DNA of 45,569 bases from Prevotellaceae bacterium (GCA_031262785.1 JAISHB010000069.1:1-45569), one strand, 5' to 3'; shown: positions 33,982 to 43,082, numbered from the stretch's first letter. Made by a program: numbers and translations. Notes: generated from the letters alone by a model not told the origin.

Positions 33982-33990
33982 GGGGTTTTT
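33965..33990 (+). terminator. Terminator over the stop codon of DUF6261-like copy 3
   Basis: AACCCC (33965-33970), 11-nt loop that includes the TAA stop (33979-33981), GGGGTT (33982-33987) running into TTTTT (33986-33990). The stem is short, but the T-run makes this the most terminator-like of the three stop-codon hairpins. Confidence 0.55.
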
Positions 33991-34015
33991 GCGCCGTTTC
34001 GCCCTGCGGGGAGGG

Positions 34016-34099
34016 AATCATAAATCCCCACCCCCAAACCCCCTAAAGGGGGCTTAGAATCATAAATCCCCACCCCCAAACCCCCTAAAGGGGGCTTAG
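34016..34099 (+). repeat. Two identical 42-bp direct repeats
   Basis: 34016-34057 and 34058-34099 are identical. Each ends in the 29-nt unit CACCCCCAAACCCCCTAAAG...CTTAG, which contains its own CCCCCTAAAGGGGG palindrome. Confidence 0.92.
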
Positions 34100-34191
34100 T
34101 TACTACTGTTGGGAGTACTATCTAAGCCCCCTTTAGGGGGTTTGGGGGTGAAAAGACGCTATCTAAGCCCCCTTCAGGGGGTTTGGGGGTG
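34071..34191. repeat. Composite GC-rich repeat, copy 1
   Basis: One 29-nt unit forward (34071-34099), a 22-nt linker starting TTACTACTGTT, one unit inverted (34122-34150), a 12-nt linker aaaagacgctat, and a second inverted unit (34163-34191, one substitution). The same order and linker sizes recur at 37286-37408. Confidence 0.88.
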
Positions 34192-34198
34192 AAAAGTT

Positions 34199-34323
34199 CC
34201 CCTCCTGCCGGCAGGAGGGGTGGCGCGAAGCGACGGGGTGGTCGGACAAAATACGGCTTCATTCCTCTAATTTATAATCCTACCACCCCGCCCTGCGGGC
34301 ACCCCTCCTCCCCGGAGGAGGGG
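34199..34323. repeat. Inverted pair of CCCCTCCT hairpin repeats
   Basis: 34199-34242 and 34282-34323 are inverted copies of each other, 39 nt apart. Each carries its own hairpin: CCCCTCCTGCC/GGCAGGAGGGG is a perfect 22-bp palindrome at 34199-34220, and CCCCTCCTCC/GGAGGAGGGG pairs at 34302-34323. GC-rich elements of this kind are widespread between genes in Bacteroidota. Confidence 0.85.
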
Positions 34324-34422
34324 AAATGAAAGGCGCTTGACGTTTTGACACACCCTCGTCCAATCTAACAAGGGTACATTTCCCCCCGCCACCCGTCTTT
34401 CTGGGAAAAAAACAACTCTCCT

Positions 34423-37263
34423 ATGAAATACCTCCTATCGGTCTGCCTGCTGGCCTGGTGCGGCATGACCACCCCCGCGTTCGGAGCCTCCCCGGATGAC
34501 GCTACCACCACCCGTCGTGTCTATCTCTCCGGCCGCGGCGCGGACGACCCCGTGCAGTGGGAATTCTTCTGTACCGACGGACAAAACTCCGGACGGTGGA
34601 CTACCATCGGCGTTCCCTCGTGCTGGGAGCTGCAGGGATTCGGAAAATACCAATACGGCATCGGTTTCTACGGGAAAGCATTCCCCGAGGGCATCGCCGC
34701 CGAACAGGGACTCTACAAATACCGTTTTTCGGTGCCCGAGCAGTGGCGCGGGCAGCGCATCACGCTGGTTTTTGAGGCATCCATGACCGATACCCAGGTC
34801 AAAATCAACGGACGCAAAGCCGGAAGCACGCATCAGGGCGCCTTCTACCGTTTCAGCTACGACATCACCGATTTGCTCCGCTACGGCGACGAAAATCTGC
34901 TGGAAGCCACCGTGAGCAAAGAGAGCAGCAACGCCAGCGTCAATCTGGCCGAGCGGCGCGCCGATTACTGGAATTTCGGCGGCATCTTCCGTCCGGTCTT
35001 CCTCGAAATCAATCCCCCCCTCTATATCCAGCACCTGGCGCTCGACGCCCGCGCCGACGGCGCCTTTTCGGCCACGGCGCAGCTCAGCGCCGCCCCGGCG
35101 GGCGGCACCCTCGAGGTGACGCTCACCGACGCGGCCGGGAAAACGGTAGCCCAATCCAGCACGCCGGTGGCCGCCGGGGCAGACCATGCCGAAATAGCGT
35201 TGCAGGTGACAAAGCCCTCGTGTTGGACGGCCGAAACGCCCACGCTCTACCACGCGCAGTTCCGGTTGCGCGATGTCGAGGGGCGCGTGCTGCACCGCCT
35301 GAGCGAACGCTTCGGTTTCCGCACCATCGAGGTGCGCCCGGGCGACGGACTCTACCTGAACGGCACGCGCATCACCATTCGGGGCGTGAATCGCCACAGC
35401 TTTCGTCCCCAGAGCGGCCGCACGCTTAGTTTTGCCAAAAACTTAGAGGATGTGCGCCTCATCAAGGCGATGAACATGAATGCGGTGCGGCTCTCGCACT
35501 ATCCGGCCGATCCCGACTTTTTCCGGCTCTGCGACTCGCTCGGCCTCTACGTGATGGACGAACTGGGCGGATGGCACGGCAAATATGACACGCCCACGGG
35601 CATTAAGCTTGTCGAAGAGATGGTTCGTCGCGATGTGAACCATCCCAGCATCATTTGGTGGAGCAACGGCAACGAAAAGGGATGGAACACGCAGCTCGAC
35701 GGCGAGTTTCACAAGTACGACCCCCAGCGTCGTCCCGTGCTGCATCCGCAAGGCAATTTCGGCGGATTCGAGACCATGCACTACCGCTCCTACGGAGAAA
35801 GCCAGGAATATATGCGGCTGCCCGAGTTGTGGATGCCCACCGAGTTCTTACACGGCCTCTACGACGGCGGCGGCGGCGCCGGCCTCTACGACTACTGGGA
35901 GGTGATGCGACGTCACCCCAGAACGGTGGGCGGATTCCTCTGGATGCTGGCCGACGAGGGCGTCGTGCGCACCGACTTGAATGGAATCGTCGACAATCAG
36001 GGCAACTATGGCGCCGACGGCTTGGTGGGACCGCACCACGAGCCGGAAGGAAGCTTTTTCACCGTCAAGGAGGTGTGGTGCCCCGTGCAGCCGCACCGAC
36101 CAGCCGACGGCACGCTCCGCGTGGAGAATCGCTACGATTTCCTGAACCTGAAGCAGTGCGCCTTCTCTTATCAATACGTCACCTTCCCGCCGGCCACCGC
36201 GCCGGAGGGAAACGTAGAAATCCTCAGTAGCGGGAAGCTCCGCAGCCCCGATGTGGCGCCGCACAGCGCCGGAACGATCACCCTGCCCCAGCCGCCCGAC
36301 CGGGCAGAGGCGCTGCTGCTCACGGCCGTCGATGTGGCCGGCGATACGCTCTACCGTTGGTCCTACCGGCTCGGTAACATGCCCCAACCCGCCCGGGCGG
36401 CCGGCAACCAACCGGAGGTCGACAGCCAGACCGACAGCGTGCTCATCCTGGCGGCCGGCGGCAATCGATACAGCTTCAGTAAACAAACCGGCTACCTGAC
36501 GGGAGTGAAAACCGCCGCAGGGCGCACGCTGAGCTTCGGCTCGGGGCCGCGCTTCATCGCCGCCCGCCGCGCCGACCGTTCTCTGGACCAGTTCTACAAC
36601 CACGACGATGCCGACGCCAAGAAAAAAGAGCGCACCTACACCGAGTTTACCGACGCGGCGCAGTTTGCCGGCTTTCAGGTCACGCCCGCCGACACGGCAC
36701 TCGTGCTGACGGCTGCTTATCGTCTGGGCAACCTGCGGCAGGCACGCTGGAGCCTCTACGCCGACGGCGCGCTCCGGTTAGACTATCTCTACGGCTTCGA
36801 CGGCGTGGTGGAACTCATGGGCATCCGGTTCGACTATCCCGAAAGCATGGTGCGCAGCAAAACATGGCTGGGCGACGGGCCGTATCGCGTGTGGCAGAAC
36901 CGCACGCAGGGAGTGACCTACAATCTGTGGCAAAACGACTACAACGACCCTGTTCCGGGCGAAAGCTTCACCTATCCGGAGTTTAAGGGCTATTTCGCGC
37001 ACGTCTCCTGGATGAATCTCTTCACCCGCGAGGGGGAAATCAGCCTGACCAACCTCACGCCTCACACCTGTGTGGGGATTTACCAGCCCCGCGACGGACG
37101 CGACCGCCTGCTCTACACCTTGCCCGAAAGCGGCATCTCGCTGCTGCACGTCATCCCGGCCGTCCGCAACAAGGTGAACACGACCGACCTCATCGGCCCC
37201 TCTTCGCAACCCAAATGGGTGCAGGGGGAATACGCGGGGGCTGTCGTGCTGCGATTTCGATGA
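34423..37263 (+). CDS. Glycoside hydrolase family 2 protein (beta-galactosidase-like)
   Basis: Exported exo-acting glycosidase of 946 aa. A signal peptide ends near ACAFGAS-like residues 20-23 (TTPAFGAS). Then come the jelly-roll sugar-binding domain (IGVPSCWELQGFGKYQYG, YGIGFYGKAF), an immunoglobulin-like domain, and the TIM barrel beginning GTRITIRGVNRHSFRPQ. The acid/base is Glu418 in WWSNGNEKG, and the likely nucleophile is Glu474 in MPTEFLHG. A C-terminal region (about 680-940) matches the beta-sandwich domain of long LacZ-type enzymes. The catalytic glutamates are 56 residues apart, closer than in E. coli LacZ. GH2 covers beta-galactosidases, glucuronidases and mannosidases, so the sugar is not certain. 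It is flanked on both sides by copies of one composite repeat. Confidence 0.88.
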   Translation: MKYLLSVCLLAWCGMTTPAFGASPDDATTTRRVYLSGRGADDPVQWEFFCTDGQNSGRWTTIGVPSCWELQGFGKYQYGIGFYGKAFPEGIAAEQGLYKYRFSVPEQWRGQRITLVFEASMTDTQVKINGRKAGSTHQGAFYRFSYDITDLLRYGDENLLEATVSKESSNASVNLAERRADYWNFGGIFRPVFLEINPPLYIQHLALDARADGAFSATAQLSAAPAGGTLEVTLTDAAGKTVAQSSTPVAAGADHAEIALQVTKPSCWTAETPTLYHAQFRLRDVEGRVLHRLSERFGFRTIEVRPGDGLYLNGTRITIRGVNRHSFRPQSGRTLSFAKNLEDVRLIKAMNMNAVRLSHYPADPDFFRLCDSLGLYVMDELGGWHGKYDTPTGIKLVEEMVRRDVNHPSIIWWSNGNEKGWNTQLDGEFHKYDPQRRPVLHPQGNFGGFETMHYRSYGESQEYMRLPELWMPTEFLHGLYDGGGGAGLYDYWEVMRRHPRTVGGFLWMLADEGVVRTDLNGIVDNQGNYGADGLVGPHHEPEGSFFTVKEVWCPVQPHRPADGTLRVENRYDFLNLKQCAFSYQYVTFPPATAPEGNVEILSSGKLRSPDVAPHSAGTITLPQPPDRAEALLLTAVDVAGDTLYRWSYRLGNMPQPARAAGNQPEVDSQTDSVLILAAGGNRYSFSKQTGYLTGVKTAAGRTLSFGSGPRFIAARRADRSLDQFYNHDDADAKKKERTYTEFTDAAQFAGFQVTPADTALVLTAAYRLGNLRQARWSLYADGALRLDYLYGFDGVVELMGIRFDYPESMVRSKTWLGDGPYRVWQNRTQGVTYNLWQNDYNDPVPGESFTYPEFKGYFAHVSWMNLFTREGEISLTNLTPHTCVGIYQPRDGRDRLLYTLPESGISLLHVIPAVRNKVNTTDLIGPSSQPKWVQGEYAGAVVLRFR

Positions 37264-37285
37264 GAATAGAACGAAATAAGTTCCT

Positions 37286-37408
37286 CACCCCTAAATCCCC
37301 TAAAGGGGACTTAGTTACCACTGTTTCTTCCACAGTATCTAAGCCCCCTTTAGGGGGTTTGGGGGTGGAGATGCGCTATCTAAGCCCCCTTTAGGGGGGT
37401 TGGGGGTG
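37286..37408. repeat. Composite GC-rich repeat, copy 2
   Basis: Forward unit 37286-37314 (diverged), 24-nt linker starting TTACCACTGTT, inverted unit 37339-37367, 12-nt linker gagatgcgctat, inverted unit 37380-37408. Unit length (29 nt), order, orientation and the 12-nt linker equal those of copy 1 at 34071-34191. Confidence 0.88.
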
Positions 37409-37425
37409 AAATCAAAAAATATCCC

Positions 37426-40400
37426 ATGAAAAAAGCCCTTTTATGCCTGTTTTTAATGGCAACTGCCTTGTGCATCTCCGCGGGCGCGCAAATCGCCGAC
37501 CTGCGCAACCGTTTCCATCACCCCGACGACCAGGCGCGCCCGTGGTGCTTCTGGTACTGGATGAACGGCGCCGTTTCGCTCCCGGGCATCCGCGCCGACC
37601 TGCACGCCATGAAGCAGGTGGGGCTGGGAGGAGCCTACCTGATGCCCATACGCGATTCGTCGCGATTCCCCGAGTTCGCCGCGCCCCTCGACCAGCTCAC
37701 GCCCGAGTGGTGGCACGCGGTGGGCTACGCCTTGCAGCAAGCCGACAGTTTGGGGCTGCAGCTGGGCATGCACATCTGTGACGGCTTCGCCCTGGCCGGC
37801 GGGCCGTGGATTACCCCCGAAGAGTCGATGCAAAAGGTGGTGTGGACAGACACCATCGTGGAGGGAGCAAAGATAGCCTCGCTGGTGCTCCCCCAACCCG
37901 AAAGCTACCGGGGATTCTACCGCGACCTGCGCACCGTGGCCATTCCGCTGGCCGGACGTCCCGACACGCAGCGCCCGCGCCTGAGCGTGGCGCAGGCCGA
38001 GATAGATGCCGACGGCACCATCCGCGCCACTGCGCCCTGCGCCATCGTGCTGGCCTACGAGCGTCCGTTTACCTGCCGAAGCGTGCAGATTGCCCCGGCG
38101 GGAAACAATTTTCAGGCGCAACGCCTCCGCTTGGAGGCGAGTGACGACGGGCTCGCCTATACCCCTGTGAAAACACTCACCCCGGCGCGGCAAGGATGGC
38201 AACAGCTGGGGATTCCCTTCACCTGGTCGGTGCCGCCCACCACGGCGCGCTATTTTCGCTTCACCTGGTCGCCCGAGGGCACCGAACCGGGCAGCGAAGA
38301 CCTGGATGCGGCCAAATGGAAGGCCACCCTCAAGGTGAAGCGCATCACGCTGAGCGACGAGGCGCGAATCAACCAGTGGGAGGGGAAATCGGGCATCGTT
38401 TGGCGCATCGCCGACCAAACCGATCCCCGCGAGGTCGGCGCGAGCGATTGCGTGCCGCTCGGCCGGCTCATCGACCTGACCGGGCAGCTGCACGGCGACA
38501 CGTTGCGCAGCCTCACCCTGCCCGCCGGCCAAACCTGGCGTATCCTGCGCATGGGACACACTTCCACGGGCATGCACAACGACACGGGCGGCCGCGGCAA
38601 AGGATTGGAGTGTGACAAGTTCAATGCCGCCGCCGTACGCAAGCAAGTGGAAAATTGGTTCGGTGCCGTCTTCACGCATACCGATCCGGCGGTAGCCCGC
38701 CGTGTTTTGAAGTTTATGCACGTCGACAGCTGGGAATGTGCCAGCCAAAACTGGGGCGCCGGCTTTGCCGCGCAATTTGCGGCGCGGCGGGGCTACGATT
38801 TGCTCCCCTATCTTCCCCTACTGGCCGGCGTGCCGCTGGAGGATGCGCGCCGCTCCGAAAAGGTGTTGCTGGACGTGCGCACCACCATTGCCGAGCTAAC
38901 TTCGGAGGTCTTCTTTGCCACCGTGGCCGAATGTGCGAAAAAATGGGGCTGCGAACTCTCGGCCGAGTGCACCGCTCCCACGATGGTGACCGATGGGATG
39001 GAACACTTCCAATATGTCGACCGTCCGATGGGAGAATTCTGGCTGCAAAGCCCCACGCACGACAAACCCAGTGATATGCTCGAGGCCATCAGCGGCGCAC
39101 ACATTTACGGCAAGAAATTGATTCAAAGCGAGGGATTTACCCAAGTCCGCGGGGTGTGGAACGAACACCCGGCCATGCTTAAACCGCTACTCGACCGGCA
39201 ATTTGCGCTGGGAACGAATAAATTGTTCTACCACGTCTTCGCTCACAACCCCTACCTCGATCGGGCGCCCGGCATCACCCTCGAGGGCATCGGACTCTTC
39301 TTTCAGCGCGACCAAACCTGGTTTTTCGACGGCGGCAAGGCTTTCACCGACTATGTTTCGCGTTGCCAGGCGCTGCTTCAGTATGGAACGCCGGTGGCCG
39401 ACGTGGCGGTGTTCACCGGCGAGGAGATTCCCCGGCGTGCTATCCTTCCCGACCGCCTGCTGCCCTGGCTGCCGGGCATCTTCGGCCGCGAAAAGGTGAA
39501 CGAAGAAAAACGGCGGCTGGCCAACGACGGGCAGCCCACGCGCGAGCTGCCCGTGGGCGTGACGGCCTCTTCGGGCATCACCACCTCCGAGGATTGGGTC
39601 AATCCGCTGCGCGGATATGCCTACGACTCGTTCAACAAGGACGCGCTGCTACGGCTGGCCAAAATGGAGAACGGACGGATGGTACTACCCGGCGGCGCCT
39701 CCTACCGCATCCTGATTTTGCCGCTTTCCCGACCGATGAATCCCAACGCCGGTCTTTATTCCCCGCCGGTGAGGCGAAAAATCGACGAGCTATCGGCCAA
39801 GGGACTCCTCATCCCGGTCGTGCCCTTCCTCGAGGAAGATTTTTCCGATTACGGGCTGCCGCCCGACGTAGTCGTCCCCAAAAACATCGCCTGGACACAC
39901 CGGCGCGGCGACCAGGCTGATATCGTCTTCCTTTCCAACCAAACCGACACCCTGCGCACCTTCACCGCCACACTTCGCATCAGCGGGCGCACCGCCGAGC
40001 TGTGGAATCCGGTAACGGGAAGCATCACGCCCGCCCGCTACAAAGAGGTAGACGGACGCACCCGCGTGCAGCTCGGTTTGGCTCCGTATGAGTCGGTTTT
40101 CATCGTGCTTCCCGCCGCCGCTACGCCGTTTTCGGAAAAAACAGCCGCTCGGCAGGCGCTGCCAGGGCGCCGGGCATCGCAAACGCAACCGCTGGAGGCC
40201 GCCTCGTGGCAGATTTCGTTCCCCAAGACGGGCGTGCAGCTGAGAAGCGACACTTTGCTGGATTGGCGAACCGCGTCGGACGACCGCATCCGGTACTACT
40301 CCGGAACAGCGTGCTACCAAACCGAATTCACCTGGAACGGGGAAATCCCCGACGACGTTTTCCTGCGCTTCGAGCACCTCTGCAATGTGGCCACCGTGCG

Positions 40401-40647
40401 TCTCAACGACATCCCGTGCGGCACCGTTTGGACGGCGCCTTACCGCGCCGACATCACCCGGGCGCTGCGAAAAGGGCTTAACAAGCTCACCATCGAGGTG
40501 ACCAACACGTGGGCGAATGCGCTGCTGGGAAAAGAGCTGGGAAAGGCGCCGTTCGAGGGCATCTGGACCAACGCCAGGTATAGAATGAAGGAGAAAGCGT
40601 TAATTCCGGCCGGTTTGTTCGGGAAAATCACCGTGGAGCGGTGGTAG
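37426..40647 (+). CDS. Glycoside hydrolase family 106 protein (alpha-L-rhamnosidase-like)
   Basis: Exported enzyme of 1073 aa that probably removes alpha-L-rhamnose from plant or host-like glycans. A signal peptide ends near SAGAQ (residue 22). The opening RPWCFWYWMNGAVS, LGGAYLMPIRDSSRF and GLQLGMHICDGFALAGGPWITPEESMQKVVW are hallmark GH106 sequences. ECTAPTMVTDGMEHFQYVDRPMGEFW and IQSEGFTQVRGVWNEHP form the presumed active-site region with several conserved acids. A C-terminal galactose-binding-like domain (FEHLCNVATVRLND, LTIEVTNTWANAL) closes the chain. It follows the GH2 gene in the same direction across a repeat cluster. No SusC/SusD or regulator is next to it. Confidence 0.88.
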   Translation: MKKALLCLFLMATALCISAGAQIADLRNRFHHPDDQARPWCFWYWMNGAVSLPGIRADLHAMKQVGLGGAYLMPIRDSSRFPEFAAPLDQLTPEWWHAVGYALQQADSLGLQLGMHICDGFALAGGPWITPEESMQKVVWTDTIVEGAKIASLVLPQPESYRGFYRDLRTVAIPLAGRPDTQRPRLSVAQAEIDADGTIRATAPCAIVLAYERPFTCRSVQIAPAGNNFQAQRLRLEASDDGLAYTPVKTLTPARQGWQQLGIPFTWSVPPTTARYFRFTWSPEGTEPGSEDLDAAKWKATLKVKRITLSDEARINQWEGKSGIVWRIADQTDPREVGASDCVPLGRLIDLTGQLHGDTLRSLTLPAGQTWRILRMGHTSTGMHNDTGGRGKGLECDKFNAAAVRKQVENWFGAVFTHTDPAVARRVLKFMHVDSWECASQNWGAGFAAQFAARRGYDLLPYLPLLAGVPLEDARRSEKVLLDVRTTIAELTSEVFFATVAECAKKWGCELSAECTAPTMVTDGMEHFQYVDRPMGEFWLQSPTHDKPSDMLEAISGAHIYGKKLIQSEGFTQVRGVWNEHPAMLKPLLDRQFALGTNKLFYHVFAHNPYLDRAPGITLEGIGLFFQRDQTWFFDGGKAFTDYVSRCQALLQYGTPVADVAVFTGEEIPRRAILPDRLLPWLPGIFGREKVNEEKRRLANDGQPTRELPVGVTASSGITTSEDWVNPLRGYAYDSFNKDALLRLAKMENGRMVLPGGASYRILILPLSRPMNPNAGLYSPPVRRKIDELSAKGLLIPVVPFLEEDFSDYGLPPDVVVPKNIAWTHRRGDQADIVFLSNQTDTLRTFTATLRISGRTAELWNPVTGSITPARYKEVDGRTRVQLGLAPYESVFIVLPAAATPFSEKTAARQALPGRRASQTQPLEAASWQISFPKTGVQLRSDTLLDWRTASDDRIRYYSGTACYQTEFTWNGEIPDDVFLRFEHLCNVATVRLNDIPCGTVWTAPYRADITRALRKGLNKLTIEVTNTWANALLGKELGKAPFEGIWTNARYRMKEKALIPAGLFGKITVERW

Positions 40648-40662
40648 CTGCCGAAACTGTCG

Positions 40663-40670
40663 TATCTTTG
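40663..40670 (+). promoter_or_regulatory. Probable -7 element very close to the HAD gene start
   Basis: TATCTTTG fits TAnnTTTG; the ATG follows at 40677, where transcription would be expected to begin. The -33 position has no TTTG (GGTGG there), so the promoter is tentative. Confidence 0.4.
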
Positions 40671-40676
40671 CTACGT

Positions 40677-41369
40677 ATGGCATATAAAAATCTGTTTTTC
40701 GACCTCGACGACACTCTTTGGGCATTCTCGCAGAACGCGCACGACACGTTTGTGGAAATGTACAACTACTATGGCTACGATCGCTTTTTCGAGAGCTTCG
40801 ATCACTTCTATGAACTCTACGAGGCCCGAAACGGCGCGCTGTGGAATGCATACGGCAACGCGCAAATCACGAAAGAGGAGCTCAACAGGGAACGTTTCCG
40901 CTATCCATTGCAAACGGTGGGCATACACGATGACGAGCTGGCAAATGCCTTTGCCGCCGACTTTTTCAACGTGGTGACCACCAAAACAGGCTTGATGCCC
41001 CACGCGCAAGAGGTGTTGGAGTATCTTTCACCCCGTTACAACCTCTATATCCTCTCGAACGGCTTCCGCGAACTGCAGGGGTTGAAAATGCAGGCTGCCG
41101 GCATCGACCACTACTTCAAACAGGTCATCCTCAGCGAAGACATCGGCGTACTCAAGCCTAATTCCGAGATTTTCTACTACGCGCTCTCCAGCACCCAGTC
41201 GGAATTGAGCACTTCGCTCATGATTGGCGATAATTGGGTCAATGATATGGTGGGGGCAAAAGAAATAGGCTTGAAACAAGCCTATTATAACGTGAATGGG
41301 CGAATGGAATTTCCATTCAAGCCCACTCACTTAATTGATGATCTAATTGAACTCTGCGAGTTCTTATAA
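40677..41369 (+). CDS. HAD-superfamily nucleotidase, YjjG-like
   Basis: Cytoplasmic phosphatase of 230 aa, probably acting on nucleoside monophosphates including non-canonical pyrimidines. Start at 40677 puts the HAD motif I directly at the N-terminus: FFDLDDTLW with nucleophile Asp9 and Asp11. The alpha-helical cap follows ([17 protein letters not shown]), then motif II (YILSNGF), the lysine motif ([14 protein letters not shown]) and motif III/IV ([25 protein letters not shown]). The cap and motif spacing match the YjjG/YfnB group. It is convergent with the PPi-PFK gene and overlaps it by 6 bp. Confidence 0.9.
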   Translation: MAYKNLFFDLDDTLWAFSQNAHDTFVEMYNYYGYDRFFESFDHFYELYEARNGALWNAYGNAQITKEELNRERFRYPLQTVGIHDDELANAFAADFFNVVTTKTGLMPHAQEVLEYLSPRYNLYILSNGFRELQGLKMQAAGIDHYFKQVILSEDIGVLKPNSEIFYYALSSTQSELSTSLMIGDNWVNDMVGAKEIGLKQAYYNVNGRMEFPFKPTHLIDDLIELCEFL

Positions 41370-43028
41370 GGAGGATTTCTTCGCCTGCTGCTCCAACTGC
41401 AACGTTTTTGTGGGCTGATCACACACCTGCGTGGGACCGAAATATTGTATCGGACCGGGATATACATATTCGGTGTTGCGCGCCCATTGTTCCCGCCGGG
41501 CGGCGAAGGTCATAAAGGGAGCCGCATCCAATTCTACCAGCGCTTTTTTGATGACGGGCTTCATCTCGCCGTTGCGACGCTCCATGTTCATCATCATGGT
41601 GATGGGAACACCTCCGGAAATCCACTGATCGGCAGGTGCCGTGGTGTTGCGAACCGAAGACATGTAACCCGTCTTTCCATTTGCGATGAGAAACGCTGCC
41701 GTGTAGCCTAATGAATAGCAGTAGTCGGCATCGTAGTTGGAAGGAGCGGCGCAACGCCCTTCGTAACCGAAGAAATGGTGTTGGGTGGCAAATTTGCCGT
41801 TGTATTCTCCGGCGCGTTTCCATCCTTCCAGCTTGACGCCTACCATTTCGGCCAATAACGTCTCGGTTTCAATCAGCGAGACTTGCACGTTGCCGTGCGG
41901 GTCGCGATCCAGCGTAAGCTGACGTGCTACGCTCTCGGGCAAGCTGTCATACACCACAGCATTGTCGTGCGAGAGCTTACTGATGATGTAATCGCGCTGA
42001 TGCGACTTCTTGATGTGCGAAAACTCTTCGGCATTCTCGGCCAGAAAGTCGTTCAGCTCGGCAATTAGTCGTTTCATGGCCGGAATGAACTCAATCAGCC
42101 CCTCGGGAATGAGTACCGTGCCGAAATTGTTTCCGTCGGCCGCACGCGCAGCCACTGCTTTGGCAATAAAGGTCACCACGTCGTCCAACGACATGTTTTT
42201 AGCTTCCACCTCCTCGGAGATGATGCAAATATTGGGTTGTACCTGCAAAGCACACTCCAGGGCGATGTGCGAGGCCGAACGTCCCATCAACTTAATGAAA
42301 TGCCAATATTTACGGGCCGAATTGCAGTCGCGCTGAATGTTTCCGATCACCTCGGAGTAGACTTTACAAGCGGTATCGAAGCCGAAGGAGGTTTCAATCA
42401 TCTCGTTCTTCAAATCACCGTCGATGGTTTTGGGGCAACCGATCACTTGCACGCCGTAGTTCTTGGCGGCGTAATATTCGGCCAACACGCAAGCATTCGT
42501 GTTCGAATCGTCGCCGCCAATGATAACCAAGGCGCGAATGCCCAGTTCTTTTAGTATTTCATATCCTTTCTCAAACTGCTCGGCACTCTCCAACTTGGTA
42601 CGCCCCGAACCGATAATATCAAAGCCTCCGGTATTGCGATACTCGTCGATAATATCGGAGGTAAGCTCCATGTATTGATGATCTATCAATCCGCCCGGCC
42701 CAAGAATAAATCCGTAGAGACGGCTCTGTGGATTTAGCCTTTTGATGCCGTCGAACAATCCCGAAATCACATTATGACCACCGGGGGCTTGTCCGCCGGA
42801 TAGAATCACTCCTACATTGAAATTGAGCGAATGTGTTTCTTCGTTGCTGGCAGCTTCGAGGCGAATCAGCGGCATACCGTAGGTATTCGGAAAGAGTTGG
42901 GCAATGGCTTCATGGTCGGCAGCCGATTGGGTGGCGGCGCCTGCCACTACACGCACATTTCCTTTCATAGCCTCCGGTAATTTGGGCTGATAGGTAGCCC
43001 GTGCCAGTTGTAATGCACTTTTTGTCAT
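41364..43028 (-). CDS. pfp: Pyrophosphate-dependent 6-phosphofructokinase, long form
   Basis: Interconverts fructose-6-phosphate and fructose-1,6-bisphosphate using PPi instead of ATP, in glycolysis and gluconeogenesis. The 554-aa length is that of the long PPi-PFK clade seen in Bacteroidales and plants. Visible motifs are [16 protein letters not shown] (PPi/ATP loop), [11 protein letters not shown] (the Asp in GGDD marks PPi specificity), [11 protein letters not shown] with the catalytic Asp, and [17 protein letters not shown]. The first residues ([23 protein letters not shown]) are the usual start. It is transcribed alone, divergent from the gene at 43211. Confidence 0.94.
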   Translation of the reverse strand: MTKSALQLARATYQPKLPEAMKGNVRVVAGAATQSAADHEAIAQLFPNTYGMPLIRLEAASNEETHSLNFNVGVILSGGQAPGGHNVISGLFDGIKRLNPQSRLYGFILGPGGLIDHQYMELTSDIIDEYRNTGGFDIIGSGRTKLESAEQFEKGYEILKELGIRALVIIGGDDSNTNACVLAEYYAAKNYGVQVIGCPKTIDGDLKNEMIETSFGFDTACKVYSEVIGNIQRDCNSARKYWHFIKLMGRSASHIALECALQVQPNICIISEEVEAKNMSLDDVVTFIAKAVAARAADGNNFGTVLIPEGLIEFIPAMKRLIAELNDFLAENAEEFSHIKKSHQRDYIISKLSHDNAVVYDSLPESVARQLTLDRDPHGNVQVSLIETETLLAEMVGVKLEGWKRAGEYNGKFATQHHFFGYEGRCAAPSNYDADYCYSLGYTAAFLIANGKTGYMSSVRNTTAPADQWISGGVPITMMMNMERRNGEMKPVIKKALVELDAAPFMTFAARREQWARNTEYVYPGPIQYFGPTQVCDQPTKTLQLEQQAKKSSL

Positions 43029-43064
43029 TTTGATTCTTGTTTAATGGGGTTAGTATGTGCCTTG

Positions 43065-43082
43065 TTTGCAAGGCGTTGCAAA
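43065..43082. promoter_or_regulatory. Inverted repeat between pfp and the 43211 gene
   Basis: TTTGCAA (43065-43071), ggcg, TTGCAAA (43076-43082): a perfect 7-bp dyad, 37 nt upstream of the pfp start. It could be an operator or a leader hairpin for pfp. No clear pfp promoter of the TAnnTTTG type was found near it. Confidence 0.3.

Larger units (their letters stand above)
33982..34422. other. Repeat-filled intergenic region upstream of the GH2 gene
   Basis: This 441-bp gap holds two 42-bp direct repeats (34016-34099), a composite head-to-head repeat (34071-34191) and an inverted pair of 44/42-bp GC-rich hairpin repeats (34199-34242 and 34282-34323). No clear TTTG/TAnnTTTG pair was found before the GH2 ATG. 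Confidence 0.7.

Noticed and set aside
33982..37425. Insertion sequence or transposon around the GH2 gene
   Set aside because: No transposase or integrase reading frame is present; the repeats are short, GC-rich and hairpin-like, so only repeat-mediated exchange is suggested.
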